From Streptomyces seoulensis (GTDB lineage: Bacteria; Actinomycetota; Actinomycetes; Streptomycetales; Streptomycetaceae), in assembly GCF_022846655.1 (NCBI RefSeq), contig NZ_AP025667.1, forward strand, positions 595,001-659,000: DNA of 64,000 nt. The letters are read 5' to 3'. Made by a program: the position numbers and the translations under genes. Shown piece by piece: positions 1 to 7,688 of the stretch. How positions within the stretch are numbered: position 1 is the stretch's first letter; every line of letters starts with the position of its first letter. Below the pieces are notes generated by a model, which saw only the letters and a list, made by a program, of their open reading frames with translations, was not told the origin of the DNA and ran no database searches.

Positions 1-686
1 GCACGCTTGGGCCGCACCTTCAGGGCGCCGGCCGCCTCGGGCGCCGTCACCGGGCCCACCCGGCCCACGCGGGACTGCTCCGAGGAGGGCAGCCCCAGCC
101 ACATCCCGGCCCCCGCCGGCGCCGTGATCCCGGCCGCGACGAACTCGCCCGCCGGACGCCCGGTGACGCGCCGGATCAGTTCGCCGGTGAGCCAGCTATA
201 GGTCTGCGCGTGGTAGCCGTGGTCCGTGCCCGGCTCCCACACCGGCGCCTGGGCGGCGACGGCCGCCGCACCGAGGTCCGGGTCGGCGGCCTCCTCGGGC
301 GTCAGCGGCCGGTCCAGCACCGGCACCCCCGCCCGGTGGGCGAGCAGGTCGCGCACGAGGGTGCGCTCCTTGCCCGCCGCCTTGAACTCCGGCCAGTACG
401 TGCCCACGGGGGCGTCCAGGTCCAGCAGGCCCCGCTGGTGCAGCAGCAGGAGCGCGGCGGCGGCCACGCCCTTGGTGGCGGAGCGCACGACCTGCGCGGT
501 ACCGCGCTCCCAGGGCGCCGTGCCGTCCACGTCACGGGTGCCCGCCCACAGGTCCACGACCCGGTGTCCGTCCCGGTAGACGGCGACGGCCGCGCCCCGC
601 TCCCCGAGCCGGGAGAAGTTCGCCGCGAACGCCTCCCTGACCGGCTCGAAGCCCTCGGCCACCGTGCCGTGCACGTTCACATCCAC
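1..686 (-). CDS. Serine hydrolase of the beta-lactamase/EstB family (3' end outside window)
   Basis: N-terminal 228 codons of a beta-lactamase-fold serine hydrolase; the C-terminus lies left of the window. The protein opens with a short helix, then a strand pair reading AAVAVYRDGHRVVDLWAG, followed about 20 residues later by the SATKG motif. This is the SxxK nucleophile motif (Ser acylated, Lys as base) shared by class C beta-lactamases, DD-peptidases and EstB-type esterases. GTG at 686 is chosen because an AGGAAAGGG purine tract lies about 8 bases upstream; in-frame GTGs at 680 and 674 are possible. I see no signal peptide, so it is probably cytoplasmic and more likely an esterase than a drug-resistance enzyme. 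The substrate cannot be told. It is on the same strand as the metal transporter to its right but about 80 bases from it, so joint transcription is possible only by read-through. Confidence 0.85.
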   Translation of the reverse strand, partial: MDVNVHGTVAEGFEPVREAFAANFSRLGERGAAVAVYRDGHRVVDLWAGTRDVDGTAPWERGTAQVVRSATKGVAAAALLLLHQRGLLDLDAPVGTYWPEFKAAGKERTLVRDLLAHRAGVPVLDRPLTPEEAADPDLGAAAVAAQAPVWEPGTDHGYHAQTYSWLTGELIRRVTGRPAGEFVAAGITAPAGAGMWLGLPSSEQSRVGRVGPVTAPEAAGALKVRPKR

Positions 687-765
687 GCCGTATCCCTTTC
701 CTCGCCCGCACTCATGAGTGAAACACGGGCGTACGGCCTTGGATTCCTCGGCCCTGGCGGGAGCC

Positions 766-1518
766 TTACGCGTCCAGCGCCACCGTGCGCGGGTCGAACC
801 CGAAGGGCAGCTCCAGCCGGTGCGCCCGCATCAGGGTGTCGTCGGAGAGCAGCTTGCCGGTGGGGCCGTCGGCCGCGATCACCCCGTCGCTGAGGATCAG
901 CGCGCGCGGGCACAGCTCAAGGGCGTAGGGCAGGTCGTGCGTGACCATGAGGACCGTCACGTCCAACGACCGGAGGATGTCGGCCAGTTCGCGCCGGGAG
1001 GCCGGGTCGAGGTTGGAGGAGGGTTCGTCGAGGACGAGGATCTCCGGCTCCATCGCCAGCACGGTCGCCACCGCCACCCGGCGCCGCTGCCCGAAGGAGA
1101 GATGGTGCGGGGGCCGGTCGGCGAACCCGGCCATGCCGACCTGCTCCAGCGCGGTCCGCACCCGCTCCTCCAGCGCCGCCCCCTTCAGTCCGGCCGCCGC
1201 CGGTCCGAACGCCACGTCCTCGCGCACGGTCGGCATGAAGAGCTGGTCGTCGGGGTCCTGGAAGACGATGCCGACCTTCTGCCGGATCTCCGCCATGTGC
1301 CGCTTGCCGACCGGCAGTCCGGCGACCGTCACCGTGCCGGTGCCGCCGGACAGGATGCCGTTCAGATGCAGCACGAGGGTGGTCTTGCCCGCGCCGTTGG
1401 GGCCGAGCAGCGCGACCCGCTCGCCGCGCGGCACGGTGAAGTCGACGCCGAACAGGGCCTGGTGGCCGTCGGGATAGGCGAAGGCGAGGCCGGAGACCTC
1501 GAGCGATGCGGTACTCAC
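766..1518 (-). CDS. cbiO: Energy-coupling metal ABC transporter, ATP-binding subunit (CbiO/NikO)
   Basis: ATPase of a group I ECF-type cobalt/nickel uptake transporter; it drives import with CbiM (substrate binding) and CbiQ (transmembrane coupling). Walker A GPNGAGKT at residues 39-46, Q-loop Gln87 in VFQDPDDQ, signature LSFGQ at 140-144 (the SFGQ variant typical of CbiO), Walker B LVLDEP at 161-166. At 250 aa it has the usual length. GTG at 1518 is used because its last two bases overlap the cbiQ stop (GTGA), which implies translational coupling, and GGGATGG lies upstream; an ATG at 1527 is an alternative. It is the last gene of the cbiMN-cbiQ-cbiO operon. The Nur-like box in front of cbiM favours nickel over cobalt (inference). 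Confidence 0.93.
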   Translation of the reverse strand: MSTASLEVSGLAFAYPDGHQALFGVDFTVPRGERVALLGPNGAGKTTLVLHLNGILSGGTGTVTVAGLPVGKRHMAEIRQKVGIVFQDPDDQLFMPTVREDVAFGPAAAGLKGAALEERVRTALEQVGMAGFADRPPHHLSFGQRRRVAVATVLAMEPEILVLDEPSSNLDPASRRELADILRSLDVTVLMVTHDLPYALELCPRALILSDGVIAADGPTGKLLSDDTLMRAHRLELPFGFDPRTVALDA

Positions 1519-2276
1519 AGGAACCATCCCAGCAGACAGACGACGAGGGCGGAGCAGGGCAGGGCCAGGGCGTACGACCACTGGGCACGGGTCGCGCTCA
1601 CCTCGTCGATGACCGGCATCGACCCGGCGTAGCCCCGGCTCACCATGGCCAGATGGACCCGCTCGCCGCGCTCGTAGGAGCGGATGAACAGCGCGCCCGC
1701 GGACTTGGCGAGCACGCCCCACTGCCCGATCCCGCGCGCCTCGAAGCCGCGCGACTCGCGGGCGATCCGCATCCGGCGCATCTCGTCGGTGATGACGTCG
1801 CCGTAGCGGATCATGAAGGAGGCGATCTGCACCAGCAGCGGCGGCAGCTTCAGCCGCTGCAGTCCGAGCAGCAGCTCGCGCAGGTCGGTGGTGGCGGCCA
1901 GCAGCACGGACGCGGCGACGCCCAGGGTGCCCTTGGCCAGCACGTTCCAGGCGCCCCACAGGCCGTTGACGCTCAGCGAGAGCCCGAGGACGTGCACCCG
2001 CTCGCCCTCCGCGACGAACGGCATGAGCACCGCGAACGCGACGAACGGCACCTCGATCAGCAGCCGCTTCAGCAGGAAGCCGGCGGGCACGCGGGCCCGG
2101 TACGCGACGCAACCCAGCAGCAGCGCGTACGCCCCGAACGCCCACATCGCCTCGCGCGGGGTGGAGACCACCACCACGACGAAGGCGAAGACGGCCGCCA
2201 GCTTGGTGTGCGGGGGCAGCCGGTGCACGGGGGAGTGCCCGTGCCGGTAGAGCTTGTGGGCGTGGCCGGCACCCAT
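1515..2276 (-). CDS. cbiQ: Energy-coupling metal ABC transporter, transmembrane subunit (CbiQ/NikQ)
   Basis: A 253-aa integral membrane protein matching the CbiQ/EcfT coupling subunit. It begins with a cytoplasmic stretch (HKLYRHGHSPVHRLPPHTK) typical of CbiQ, followed by membrane segments around residues 26-45 (AAVFAFVVVVVS), 48-65, 72-90 and near the C-terminus (SYALALPCSALVVCLLGWFL). The cytoplasmic part contains the two short arginine-containing coupling helices typical of EcfT (RMRIARESRGFEARG is one), which dock into the ATPase. Its start is one base after the cbiM stop and its stop overlaps the cbiO start, so the three genes form a tightly coupled operon. Confidence 0.93.
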   Translation of the reverse strand: MGAGHAHKLYRHGHSPVHRLPPHTKLAAVFAFVVVVVSTPREAMWAFGAYALLLGCVAYRARVPAGFLLKRLLIEVPFVAFAVLMPFVAEGERVHVLGLSLSVNGLWGAWNVLAKGTLGVAASVLLAATTDLRELLLGLQRLKLPPLLVQIASFMIRYGDVITDEMRRMRIARESRGFEARGIGQWGVLAKSAGALFIRSYERGERVHLAMVSRGYAGSMPVIDEVSATRAQWSYALALPCSALVVCLLGWFL

Positions 2277-2277
2277 G

Positions 2278-3324
2278 TCAGACGCTCGTGTTCGCGGGGG
2301 AGGCGTCGTGGTCGTGGCGGCGGCGCACCGCCCAGAAGACCGCGGTACCGGCGACGACGGTGATGCCGACGCCGATCACGCCCGCGAGACCGCCGGACAG
2401 CCGGGCGTTCGTCACGTCCTTGACGCCGTAGTCGGCCAGCGGGGAGTCCGAGGAGTGGTGCGGCTCGGTCTTCCTGTCGATGCCCTTGTCGTGCGCGACC
2501 TTCTCCAGACCGTCCGGGTTGGCGGAGGCGTAGAAGCTGACGAACCCGGCGAGGACGAGCGAGGTCACCAGGCCGGTGATCCACAGGGTGCGCCGGGAGG
2601 TGCGCGCGGCGGCCGGGGCCGGGGCGGTGTCGGGCGCGTCGACCAGCTCGCCGTTCACCCGGAGCCGGAGCTTCTGCCGCAGGCCCCGCGCGCCGTACAC
2701 CAGGTCGGGGCGGACGGCGACGACCGCGGCCACGGTGAGCGCGGTGATCACGGCCTCGCCGATGCCGATCAGCACATGGACGCCGATCATCGCGGTGGCC
2801 ACCTTGGCGATGGACACGTCGGTGGTGCCGCCGATGGCGTAGATCAGCGTGAACACGACGGCCGCGGCCGGCACGGAGAGCAGCGCGGCGACGAAGGAGG
2901 CCGCGGTGATCGAGCGCCGGGAGCGCGGCAGCACCGCGAGCAGCCCCTTGAAGACGGCGTACGCCACCACGGTCGTGACGATCGCCATGTCCGTGATGTT
3001 CACGCCGAGCGCGGTCAGCCCGCCGTCCGCGAACAGCACGCCCTGCATGAGCAGCACGACCGACACGCACAGCACGGCCGTATAGGGGCCGACGAGTATC
3101 GCGGCCAGCGCACCTCCCAGCAGGTGGCCGCTTGTTCCGGCGGCCACGGGGAAGTTGAGCATCTGTACGGCGAAGATGAACGCGGCGACCAGGCCGGCCA
3201 GCGGCGCGGTGCGCTCGTCCAGTTCGCGGCGGGCGCCGCGCAGGCTCACCGCGAGGGCGCCTGCGGCGACCACCCCGGTGACAGCGGAGGTGGGGGCGTC
3301 GATGAATCCGTCGGGTACATGCAC
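2278..3324 (-). CDS. cbiM: Nickel/cobalt ECF transporter substrate-binding component, CbiM fused to a PDGLE (NikN-like) domain
   Basis: The mature N-terminus MHVPDGFID is the hallmark of CbiM/NikM: the N-terminal amine and His2 take part in binding Ni2+/Co2+. Several membrane segments follow up to about residue 225. The C-terminal third has another membrane segment, an extracytoplasmic PDGLE motif (SANPDGLEKVAHDKG) and a final membrane helix. This is the CbiN/NikN-like module, here fused in one chain as in NikMN proteins. 348 aa in total. The start is GTG at 3324 and no Shine-Dalgarno is visible; TAAAAT lies 6 bases upstream, suggesting a leaderless message. It is the first gene of the operon with cbiQ and cbiO. 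Nickel is the likelier cargo because of the Nur-like box over the promoter; cobalt cannot be excluded from sequence. Confidence 0.92.
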   Translation of the reverse strand: MHVPDGFIDAPTSAVTGVVAAGALAVSLRGARRELDERTAPLAGLVAAFIFAVQMLNFPVAAGTSGHLLGGALAAILVGPYTAVLCVSVVLLMQGVLFADGGLTALGVNITDMAIVTTVVAYAVFKGLLAVLPRSRRSITAASFVAALLSVPAAAVVFTLIYAIGGTTDVSIAKVATAMIGVHVLIGIGEAVITALTVAAVVAVRPDLVYGARGLRQKLRLRVNGELVDAPDTAPAPAAARTSRRTLWITGLVTSLVLAGFVSFYASANPDGLEKVAHDKGIDRKTEPHHSSDSPLADYGVKDVTNARLSGGLAGVIGVGITVVAGTAVFWAVRRRHDHDASPANTSV

Positions 3325-3330
3325 CGTTCG

Positions 3331-3361
3331 ATTTTAAGCGCTTGTTGCGAATGCCTTGCAA
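3331..3361 (-). promoter_or_regulatory. Candidate nickel-responsive (Nur) operator and leaderless promoter of cbiM
   Basis: On the plus strand 3345-3361 reads TTGCGA-ATGCC-TTGCAA, 11 of 12 matches to the Nur box as I remember it from Streptomyces (TTGCAA-N5-TTGCAA). Read on the cbiM strand it is TTGCAA-GGCAT-TCGCAA. A TAAAAT -10 element follows at 3336-3331, six bases before the GTG start. The box therefore covers the -35 region, the position expected for a repressor. Nur is the Fur-family nickel sensor. The box match is seen; the regulator is inferred. Confidence 0.65.
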
Positions 3362-3488
3362 GAGCGAGGTGGTCTCGGCTGGCTCGGCCCGCATTCTCCT
3401 GAGGCGCAAATAGGAAAATATGCGACATTAGAGACGGAGTGGCTCTTGCGGCCTTCCTGAGGGTCACCGAACGTGAGAGGGCGATCCG

Positions 3489-3830
3489 ATGTCCGTAGTC
3501 GAGCAGTACACCCGCGCCCACATCGTCACGGACGCCGAGGACGACCCGGACGCGGTACGCGTGGTGCTGCGCTACGACCCCGACGCCGACCCCTCCTCCG
3601 TCCAGGTCGGACTGCCCGGCCCCACCGAGTGGACCTTCTCGCGCGCCCTCCTGGAGGACGGGCTGCGGGCCCCCGTCGAGAGCGGGGACGTGCGGGTCTG
3701 GCCGTGCGGGCGCGTGCAGGCCGTGCTGGAGTTCCACTCCCCGCAGCACGTGGACGTGGTCCAGTTCGACGTGAAGTCCCTGACCCGGTTCCTGCTGAGC
3801 ACCTACACGGCCGAACCTGTCCGGAACTGA
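3489..3830 (+). CDS. ssgE: SsgA-like sporulation/cell-division protein (SsgE position)
   Basis: A 113-aa SsgA-like protein (SALP), a family found in sporulating actinomycetes that controls septum placement, wall remodelling and spore separation. The family core is clear: VRVVLRYDPD, then TEWTFSRALLEDGL, then GDVRVWPCG and a final LTRFLLSTY segment. Usual SALPs are about 135-145 aa; this one stops right after that segment and lacks the last 25-30 residues present in SsgA/SsgB. The start has GAGAGGG 8 bases upstream. The symbol is assigned by my memory that ssgE of S. coelicolor lies next to the same tandem penicillin-binding protein genes; sequence alone does not separate SALP subfamilies. Its stop codon abuts, without a base between, the stop of the convergent PBP gene. 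Confidence 0.82.
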   Translation: MSVVEQYTRAHIVTDAEDDPDAVRVVLRYDPDADPSSVQVGLPGPTEWTFSRALLEDGLRAPVESGDVRVWPCGRVQAVLEFHSPQHVDVVQFDVKSLTRFLLSTYTAEPVRN

Positions 3831-5489
3831 TCAGCCGCCGGTCTTCAGCAGCGTGGCGACGATCGGTCCGGCCGTGTCGCCGCCGTGGCCGCCCGCCTGC
3901 ACCACGCCCGCCGAGGCCAGGTCGCCCCGGTAGGCGGTGAACCAGCCGTTGGGCTTCTTCTGGTTGTCGACCTCCGCCGAGCCGGTCTTGGCGCCGAAGT
4001 CGGGGCCGAGCCCCGACATCGCCTCGGCCGCCGTGCCGTACGCGGCGGTGAAGTTCATCAGCTCGCGGAGCTGCCCGAGGGTCTTCGCCGACATGGTGCG
4101 CGACGCCGTCGCCAGGGTGCGGTGGTCCACGGACGGAGCGACCAGGTAGGGCTGGTGGAACGTGCCGGTCTTCACCGTCGCCGCCACCGAGGCCATGTTC
4201 AGCGGGTTCATCCGCACCCCGCCCTGCCCGATCAGGGAGGCCGCCATCTGGGCCGCCGACTGCACCGGGACCGAGCCGTCCAGCGTGGGCACACCGGCCG
4301 ACCAGTTGTTCATGGAGAGACCGAAGACCTGCTGGGCCTGCTTGGTCAGGTCGTCGTTCTTCAGCTTCTTCGCCTGGCTGATGAAGGCGGTGTTGCAGGA
4401 GCGGGCGAAGCTCGCCTTGAACGTGCCGTTCTTGATCTCGAAGTCGTCGTCGTTGTGGAACTTCCAGCCGCCGAAGGTGAACGTCTTCGGGCAGGGGTGC
4501 TTCTTGTCCGCCCCGGCCAGGCCCTTCTCGATCAGCAGCGAGGAGGTGATGACCTTCATCGTGGAGCCGGGGGCCAGCGAGCCCTGGAAGGCGATGTTGA
4601 AGCCGTGCCCGCTGTTGGCGACCGCGAGGATCTCCCCGGTCGAGGCGCGCAGCGCCACCACCGACGCCTGCTTGCGCTTGGCCACCTGCTGCTCGGCCGC
4701 CGCCTGGAGCTCGGGGTCCAGCGTGGTCTTCACCGTGCCCGGCGTGCCCTCGCTCAGCTCCGCCAGCGTCTTGTCGGACAGCCCGGCCTTCTCCGACGCC
4801 TTGCCGCGCACCACGCGCAGCTCCACGCCCGCCTTGCCGCCGGCCGTCTTGCCGTACTTCTCCCGCAGCCCGTCGAGCACGGTGCCCAGCGAGGGGTACT
4901 TCGCGGCCGTCACCTCGGCCCCGGTGCGGTCCAGCGCCTTGACCGGCGGGGTGCCCGACTCGCCGGTGACCAGCGTGTCGCCGTCCTTCAGCTCCGGGTG
5001 CACGACACCGGGCCGCCAGTCGACCAGCGCCGCGCCGTCGCTCGCCCGCCGTACGACGGTGAGCGAGCTGCCGTACGCCATCGGCTTGCTGACGCCCCGG
5101 TAGGCGAGGTTCGCCTTGACGGAGAACGGCACCTTCGCGCCCGTGGGCTTTCCGGCGGTGAGCGTGACGCCCATCAGCCGGGCGTCCTTGGTGTAGCCGG
5201 TGAGCAGCGCGGTGGCCGCCGGCGCGTCGTCGGTGGCGGCCGCGGCCTCGGCGATCCGGCCCCCCTGCCAGGCGGTCAGGAAGCGGGTGGTGACCGTCTT
5301 CACCTCCAGCGCGCTGGGCGGTCCGGTCTTCTTGTGGTCCGACAGCGTGGTCGCCTCGTCGGCGGACGCCCCGCCGCCGTACAGCGCGTAGAGGCCTACC
5401 CCGGCGCCGCCGACCACGACGGCGATCATGCCGCCGAGTACGGCGGGTCTCCGCTTCGGCCGTTCGGCGGCACGCCTTCTCTTGCCCAC
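3831..5489 (-). CDS. Penicillin-binding protein, class B-like with MecA-N (NTF2-like) domain, second of a tandem pair
   Basis: A 552-aa membrane-anchored DD-transpeptidase that would cross-link peptidoglycan outside the membrane. Layout: basic cytoplasmic tail, one membrane anchor (about residues 16-38), an NTF2-like MecA-N domain (about 60-175), a dimerisation segment, then the transpeptidase domain. Catalytic motifs are intact: S309-T-M-K312 (SxxK), S364-C-N (SxN) and K501-T-G. The start is GTG at 5489 with GGAGG about 10 bases upstream. It lies 96 bases downstream of a paralogue with the same layout, so they probably form an operon and arose by duplication. Proximity to an SsgA-like gene suggests a role in developmental wall synthesis (inference). 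Confidence 0.93.
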   Translation of the reverse strand: MGKRRRAAERPKRRPAVLGGMIAVVVGGAGVGLYALYGGGASADEATTLSDHKKTGPPSALEVKTVTTRFLTAWQGGRIAEAAAATDDAPAATALLTGYTKDARLMGVTLTAGKPTGAKVPFSVKANLAYRGVSKPMAYGSSLTVVRRASDGAALVDWRPGVVHPELKDGDTLVTGESGTPPVKALDRTGAEVTAAKYPSLGTVLDGLREKYGKTAGGKAGVELRVVRGKASEKAGLSDKTLAELSEGTPGTVKTTLDPELQAAAEQQVAKRKQASVVALRASTGEILAVANSGHGFNIAFQGSLAPGSTMKVITSSLLIEKGLAGADKKHPCPKTFTFGGWKFHNDDDFEIKNGTFKASFARSCNTAFISQAKKLKNDDLTKQAQQVFGLSMNNWSAGVPTLDGSVPVQSAAQMAASLIGQGGVRMNPLNMASVAATVKTGTFHQPYLVAPSVDHRTLATASRTMSAKTLGQLRELMNFTAAYGTAAEAMSGLGPDFGAKTGSAEVDNQKKPNGWFTAYRGDLASAGVVQAGGHGGDTAGPIVATLLKTGG

Positions 5490-5585
5490 AGTCCCAAGTC
5501 CTCCGCGCTCTCCCCAGGGTCCCCGCAGCCCTCACACGTCCGCAACGACCTCAACAGACTAGAGTCCTCGCGGACTCGGCTGATC

Positions 5586-7205
5586 TCAGCCCGCACTCCG
5601 TAGCACTCTTGCGACAATCGGACCGGCCGCGTCGATGCCGTGTCCGCCGTCCTCGGTCATCGCGGCGGCGGCCATGTCGTTCCGGTATCCGGTGAACCAA
5701 CTGTTGGACCGCGACTGCCCGTCGACCTCCGCCGAGCCGGTCTTCGCGCCGACGTTCCCGCTCAGACCGGCCATCACGCCCGCCGCGGTGCCGCTGCGCG
5801 CGGTGCGGTTCATCATCACCCGCAACTGCTGCGACGTGGCCGGCGACAGCCCCCGCGCGGTGGCGGCCACGCGGCCGTCCAGACCCAGCGGCACGATCAC
5901 CGGCTGGCGGAAGGTCCCGGTCTTCGCGGTCGCGGTCACCGAGGCCATGTTCAGCGGGCTCATCTGGACCTGGCCCTGCCCGATCAGCCCGGCCGCCTTG
6001 TCGGGGCCGTCCGGCGCGGGCACCCGGCCGTCGAAGGAGGGCACGCCCACCTTCCAGTCGTTCCGCCCGATGCCGAACCGCTGCGCGGCCTCCGTGGCCA
6101 GGGAGTCCGGCCTCACCGAGTCCGCGAACTTCACGAACGCCGTGTTGCAGGAGCGGGCGAAGCTCTCGGAGAGGGTGGCGTTCTCGTTCGGCGCGAGGTT
6201 CTTGAGGTTGGTGAAGGTCTGGCTCTGCGAGACGGCGGACGGCGGACAGGGCGCCGGACCGCTCGCCGTGGTCAGGCCGGAGTCGATGAGGGTCGCGGCG
6301 CTGATGATCTTCATCGTGGAGCCGGGTGCCAGTTCACCGAGGAAGGCCGCGTTGAAGCCGTCGTCGCGGTGGTTGGCGAAGGCCAGGATCTCGCCCGTGC
6401 TGGGCTTGACCGCCGCCACGGAGGAGTTGGTGTAGTTGCTCACGGCCGCCTCGGCCGCCGCCTGCGCGCCCGCGCTGAGGGTGGTGCGCAGCTTGCCCGC
6501 CCTGCCCTTGGCCAGTGTCATCAGCGTGGTGTCGGCCGTGCCGCTCTCGGTGTGCCGGATCACCAGCTCCACCCCGGACCGGCCGCCGGACTTGTCCCCG
6601 TAGCGCTTGCGCAGCTCGTCCAGGACCGGGCCGAGGGAGGGGTACTCCTCCTTGGTCAGCACCTTGCCGTCCCGGTCCACGGCTTCGATCTGCGGGGTGG
6701 CGGACTCCTCGACGGTCAGCGAGTCGCCCTTCCCCAGTTTCGGGTGCACCAGCGCGGGGTCCCAGTCGACCAGCGGCCGGTGCGAGTTCACCCCGCGCAC
6801 CACGGTCAGCCTGCTCGCGTACGCCAGCGGCCGGGACCGCTCCCCGTACGACACCGTCGCCTTCACCTGGAACGGCACCGTCTCCCCACTGGCCTTGCCG
6901 GGGGTGACGTGCAGGTCGGTGATGTGCGCGTCCGAGCCGTACGCCGTCAGCAGCGTCTTCGCGGCCTCGGGGAAGTTGGTGAGGGCGGCGCCCTCGTCCG
7001 GCTGGTTCTTCTCCCAGGCGGCGAAGAACGCACGGGTGGTCCGCTCGACCTCCTCGCGGCTGGGCGGCCCCGTCGGTGCGGCGGTGCCGCCGCCGGTGGT
7101 GGTGCTGCTCAGCGCGGAGGCGATGTTGTACATCCCGTACCCGGCCCCGCCCAGCATCGTCGCGCACACACCGCTGATGACCGCGACTCTGACTCCCCTG
7201 CCCAT
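5586..7205 (-). CDS. Penicillin-binding protein, class B-like with MecA-N domain, first of a tandem pair
   Basis: A 539-aa paralogue of the next PBP with the same domains: one membrane anchor (about residues 7-27), NTF2-like MecA-N domain (about 48-165) and a transpeptidase domain with S296-T-M-K299, S352-C-N and K488-T-G all intact. It is therefore predicted to be an active extracytoplasmic DD-transpeptidase that binds beta-lactams. ATG at 7205 is chosen because GGGGAGGAA lies about 8 bases upstream; the frame stays open further upstream but without coding character. It is the promoter-proximal gene of the pair. A perfect 12-bp palindrome lies about 45-56 bases upstream of the start. Confidence 0.93.
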   Translation of the reverse strand: MGRGVRVAVISGVCATMLGGAGYGMYNIASALSSTTTGGGTAAPTGPPSREEVERTTRAFFAAWEKNQPDEGAALTNFPEAAKTLLTAYGSDAHITDLHVTPGKASGETVPFQVKATVSYGERSRPLAYASRLTVVRGVNSHRPLVDWDPALVHPKLGKGDSLTVEESATPQIEAVDRDGKVLTKEEYPSLGPVLDELRKRYGDKSGGRSGVELVIRHTESGTADTTLMTLAKGRAGKLRTTLSAGAQAAAEAAVSNYTNSSVAAVKPSTGEILAFANHRDDGFNAAFLGELAPGSTMKIISAATLIDSGLTTASGPAPCPPSAVSQSQTFTNLKNLAPNENATLSESFARSCNTAFVKFADSVRPDSLATEAAQRFGIGRNDWKVGVPSFDGRVPAPDGPDKAAGLIGQGQVQMSPLNMASVTATAKTGTFRQPVIVPLGLDGRVAATARGLSPATSQQLRVMMNRTARSGTAAGVMAGLSGNVGAKTGSAEVDGQSRSNSWFTGYRNDMAAAAMTEDGGHGIDAAGPIVARVLRSAG

Positions 7206-7249
7206 GAAGCTGTTCCTCCCCGTGGTTTCCCCGTGATGCACCGGATTCC

Positions 7250-7261
7250 TGAACGCGTTCA
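7250..7261. promoter_or_regulatory. Perfect 12-bp palindrome upstream of PBP operon
   Basis: TGAACGCGTTCA, perfectly self-complementary, 45-56 bases before the first PBP start codon, in the promoter or leader zone. It is a possible operator; the binding protein is unknown. Confidence 0.4.
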
Positions 7262-7359
7262 AAAGATGGTGCGGAGGAACTGTATGTGCCCAGCAGGCAG
7301 TTGGGGCGGCCGTTGCCGATACTTGTCCGAACGGAGACGTTGGACGGCGCGAAGCACGA

Positions 7360-7400
7360 GGGGCGGACCCGGCCGGCACGCAGGCGGCCGGATCCGCCCC
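7360..7400 (-). terminator. GC-rich hairpin, probable terminator of the mannosyltransferase transcript
   Basis: Arms 7360-7377 and 7383-7400 pair over about 16 of 18 positions around a 5-base loop. There is no U-run, as is usual in Streptomyces. Confidence 0.65.
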
Positions 7401-7414
7401 GTCCCCGCGCGCCC

Positions 7415-7447
7415 GCCCGGCTCCGGGGTGCGTGACCGGAGCCGGGC
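7415..7447 (-). terminator. Second GC-rich hairpin in tandem
   Basis: A perfect 12-bp stem (7415-7426 with 7436-7447) with a 9-base loop, 14 bases from the previous hairpin. Tandem terminators are plausible. Confidence 0.55.
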
Positions 7448-7688
7448 CCCACACGTACGGGGACCGTGATGGAGGCTCTCCCCCTGGGGCCTCCGGGAAC
7501 GAGAAAACCCCAAGTGCCCCGCTCGCTCAAGCGGCCCGCACCCGGCCCCGGATGGGGGTTCGCCCGGGTTTGCCGGTGGCGGACGCGATGGTGTTCGACT
7601 GGCGTGTTCGGATGGCGAATTCCGAACGCCCAGGCAGGGGCGCCGCGGGGGTGGCGAAACCTGGCGTGTCGCCGACCCCCGGCCCGGC

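Larger units (their letters stand above)
7206..7688. other. 483-bp intergenic region between the mannosyltransferase and PBP operon
   Basis: No coding region is supported. The region holds a 12-bp perfect palindrome (7250-7261) near the PBP start, two strong GC hairpins (listed separately) and an imperfect stem around 7644-7682 just after the mannosyltransferase stop. Both flanking genes read leftward, so the hairpins end the mannosyltransferase transcript and the PBP promoter must lie between about 7206 and 7360. Confidence 0.7.

Noticed and set aside
766..2145. Open frame extending CbiO far upstream
   Set aside because: The upstream part is a shadow of cbiQ in another frame; coupling by GTGA gives the real start.
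2278..3488. Cobalamin riboswitch in front of the CbiM operon
   Set aside because: Only 164 bases separate cbiM from the ssg gene and the promoter looks leaderless; no B12-box-like conserved core was seen.
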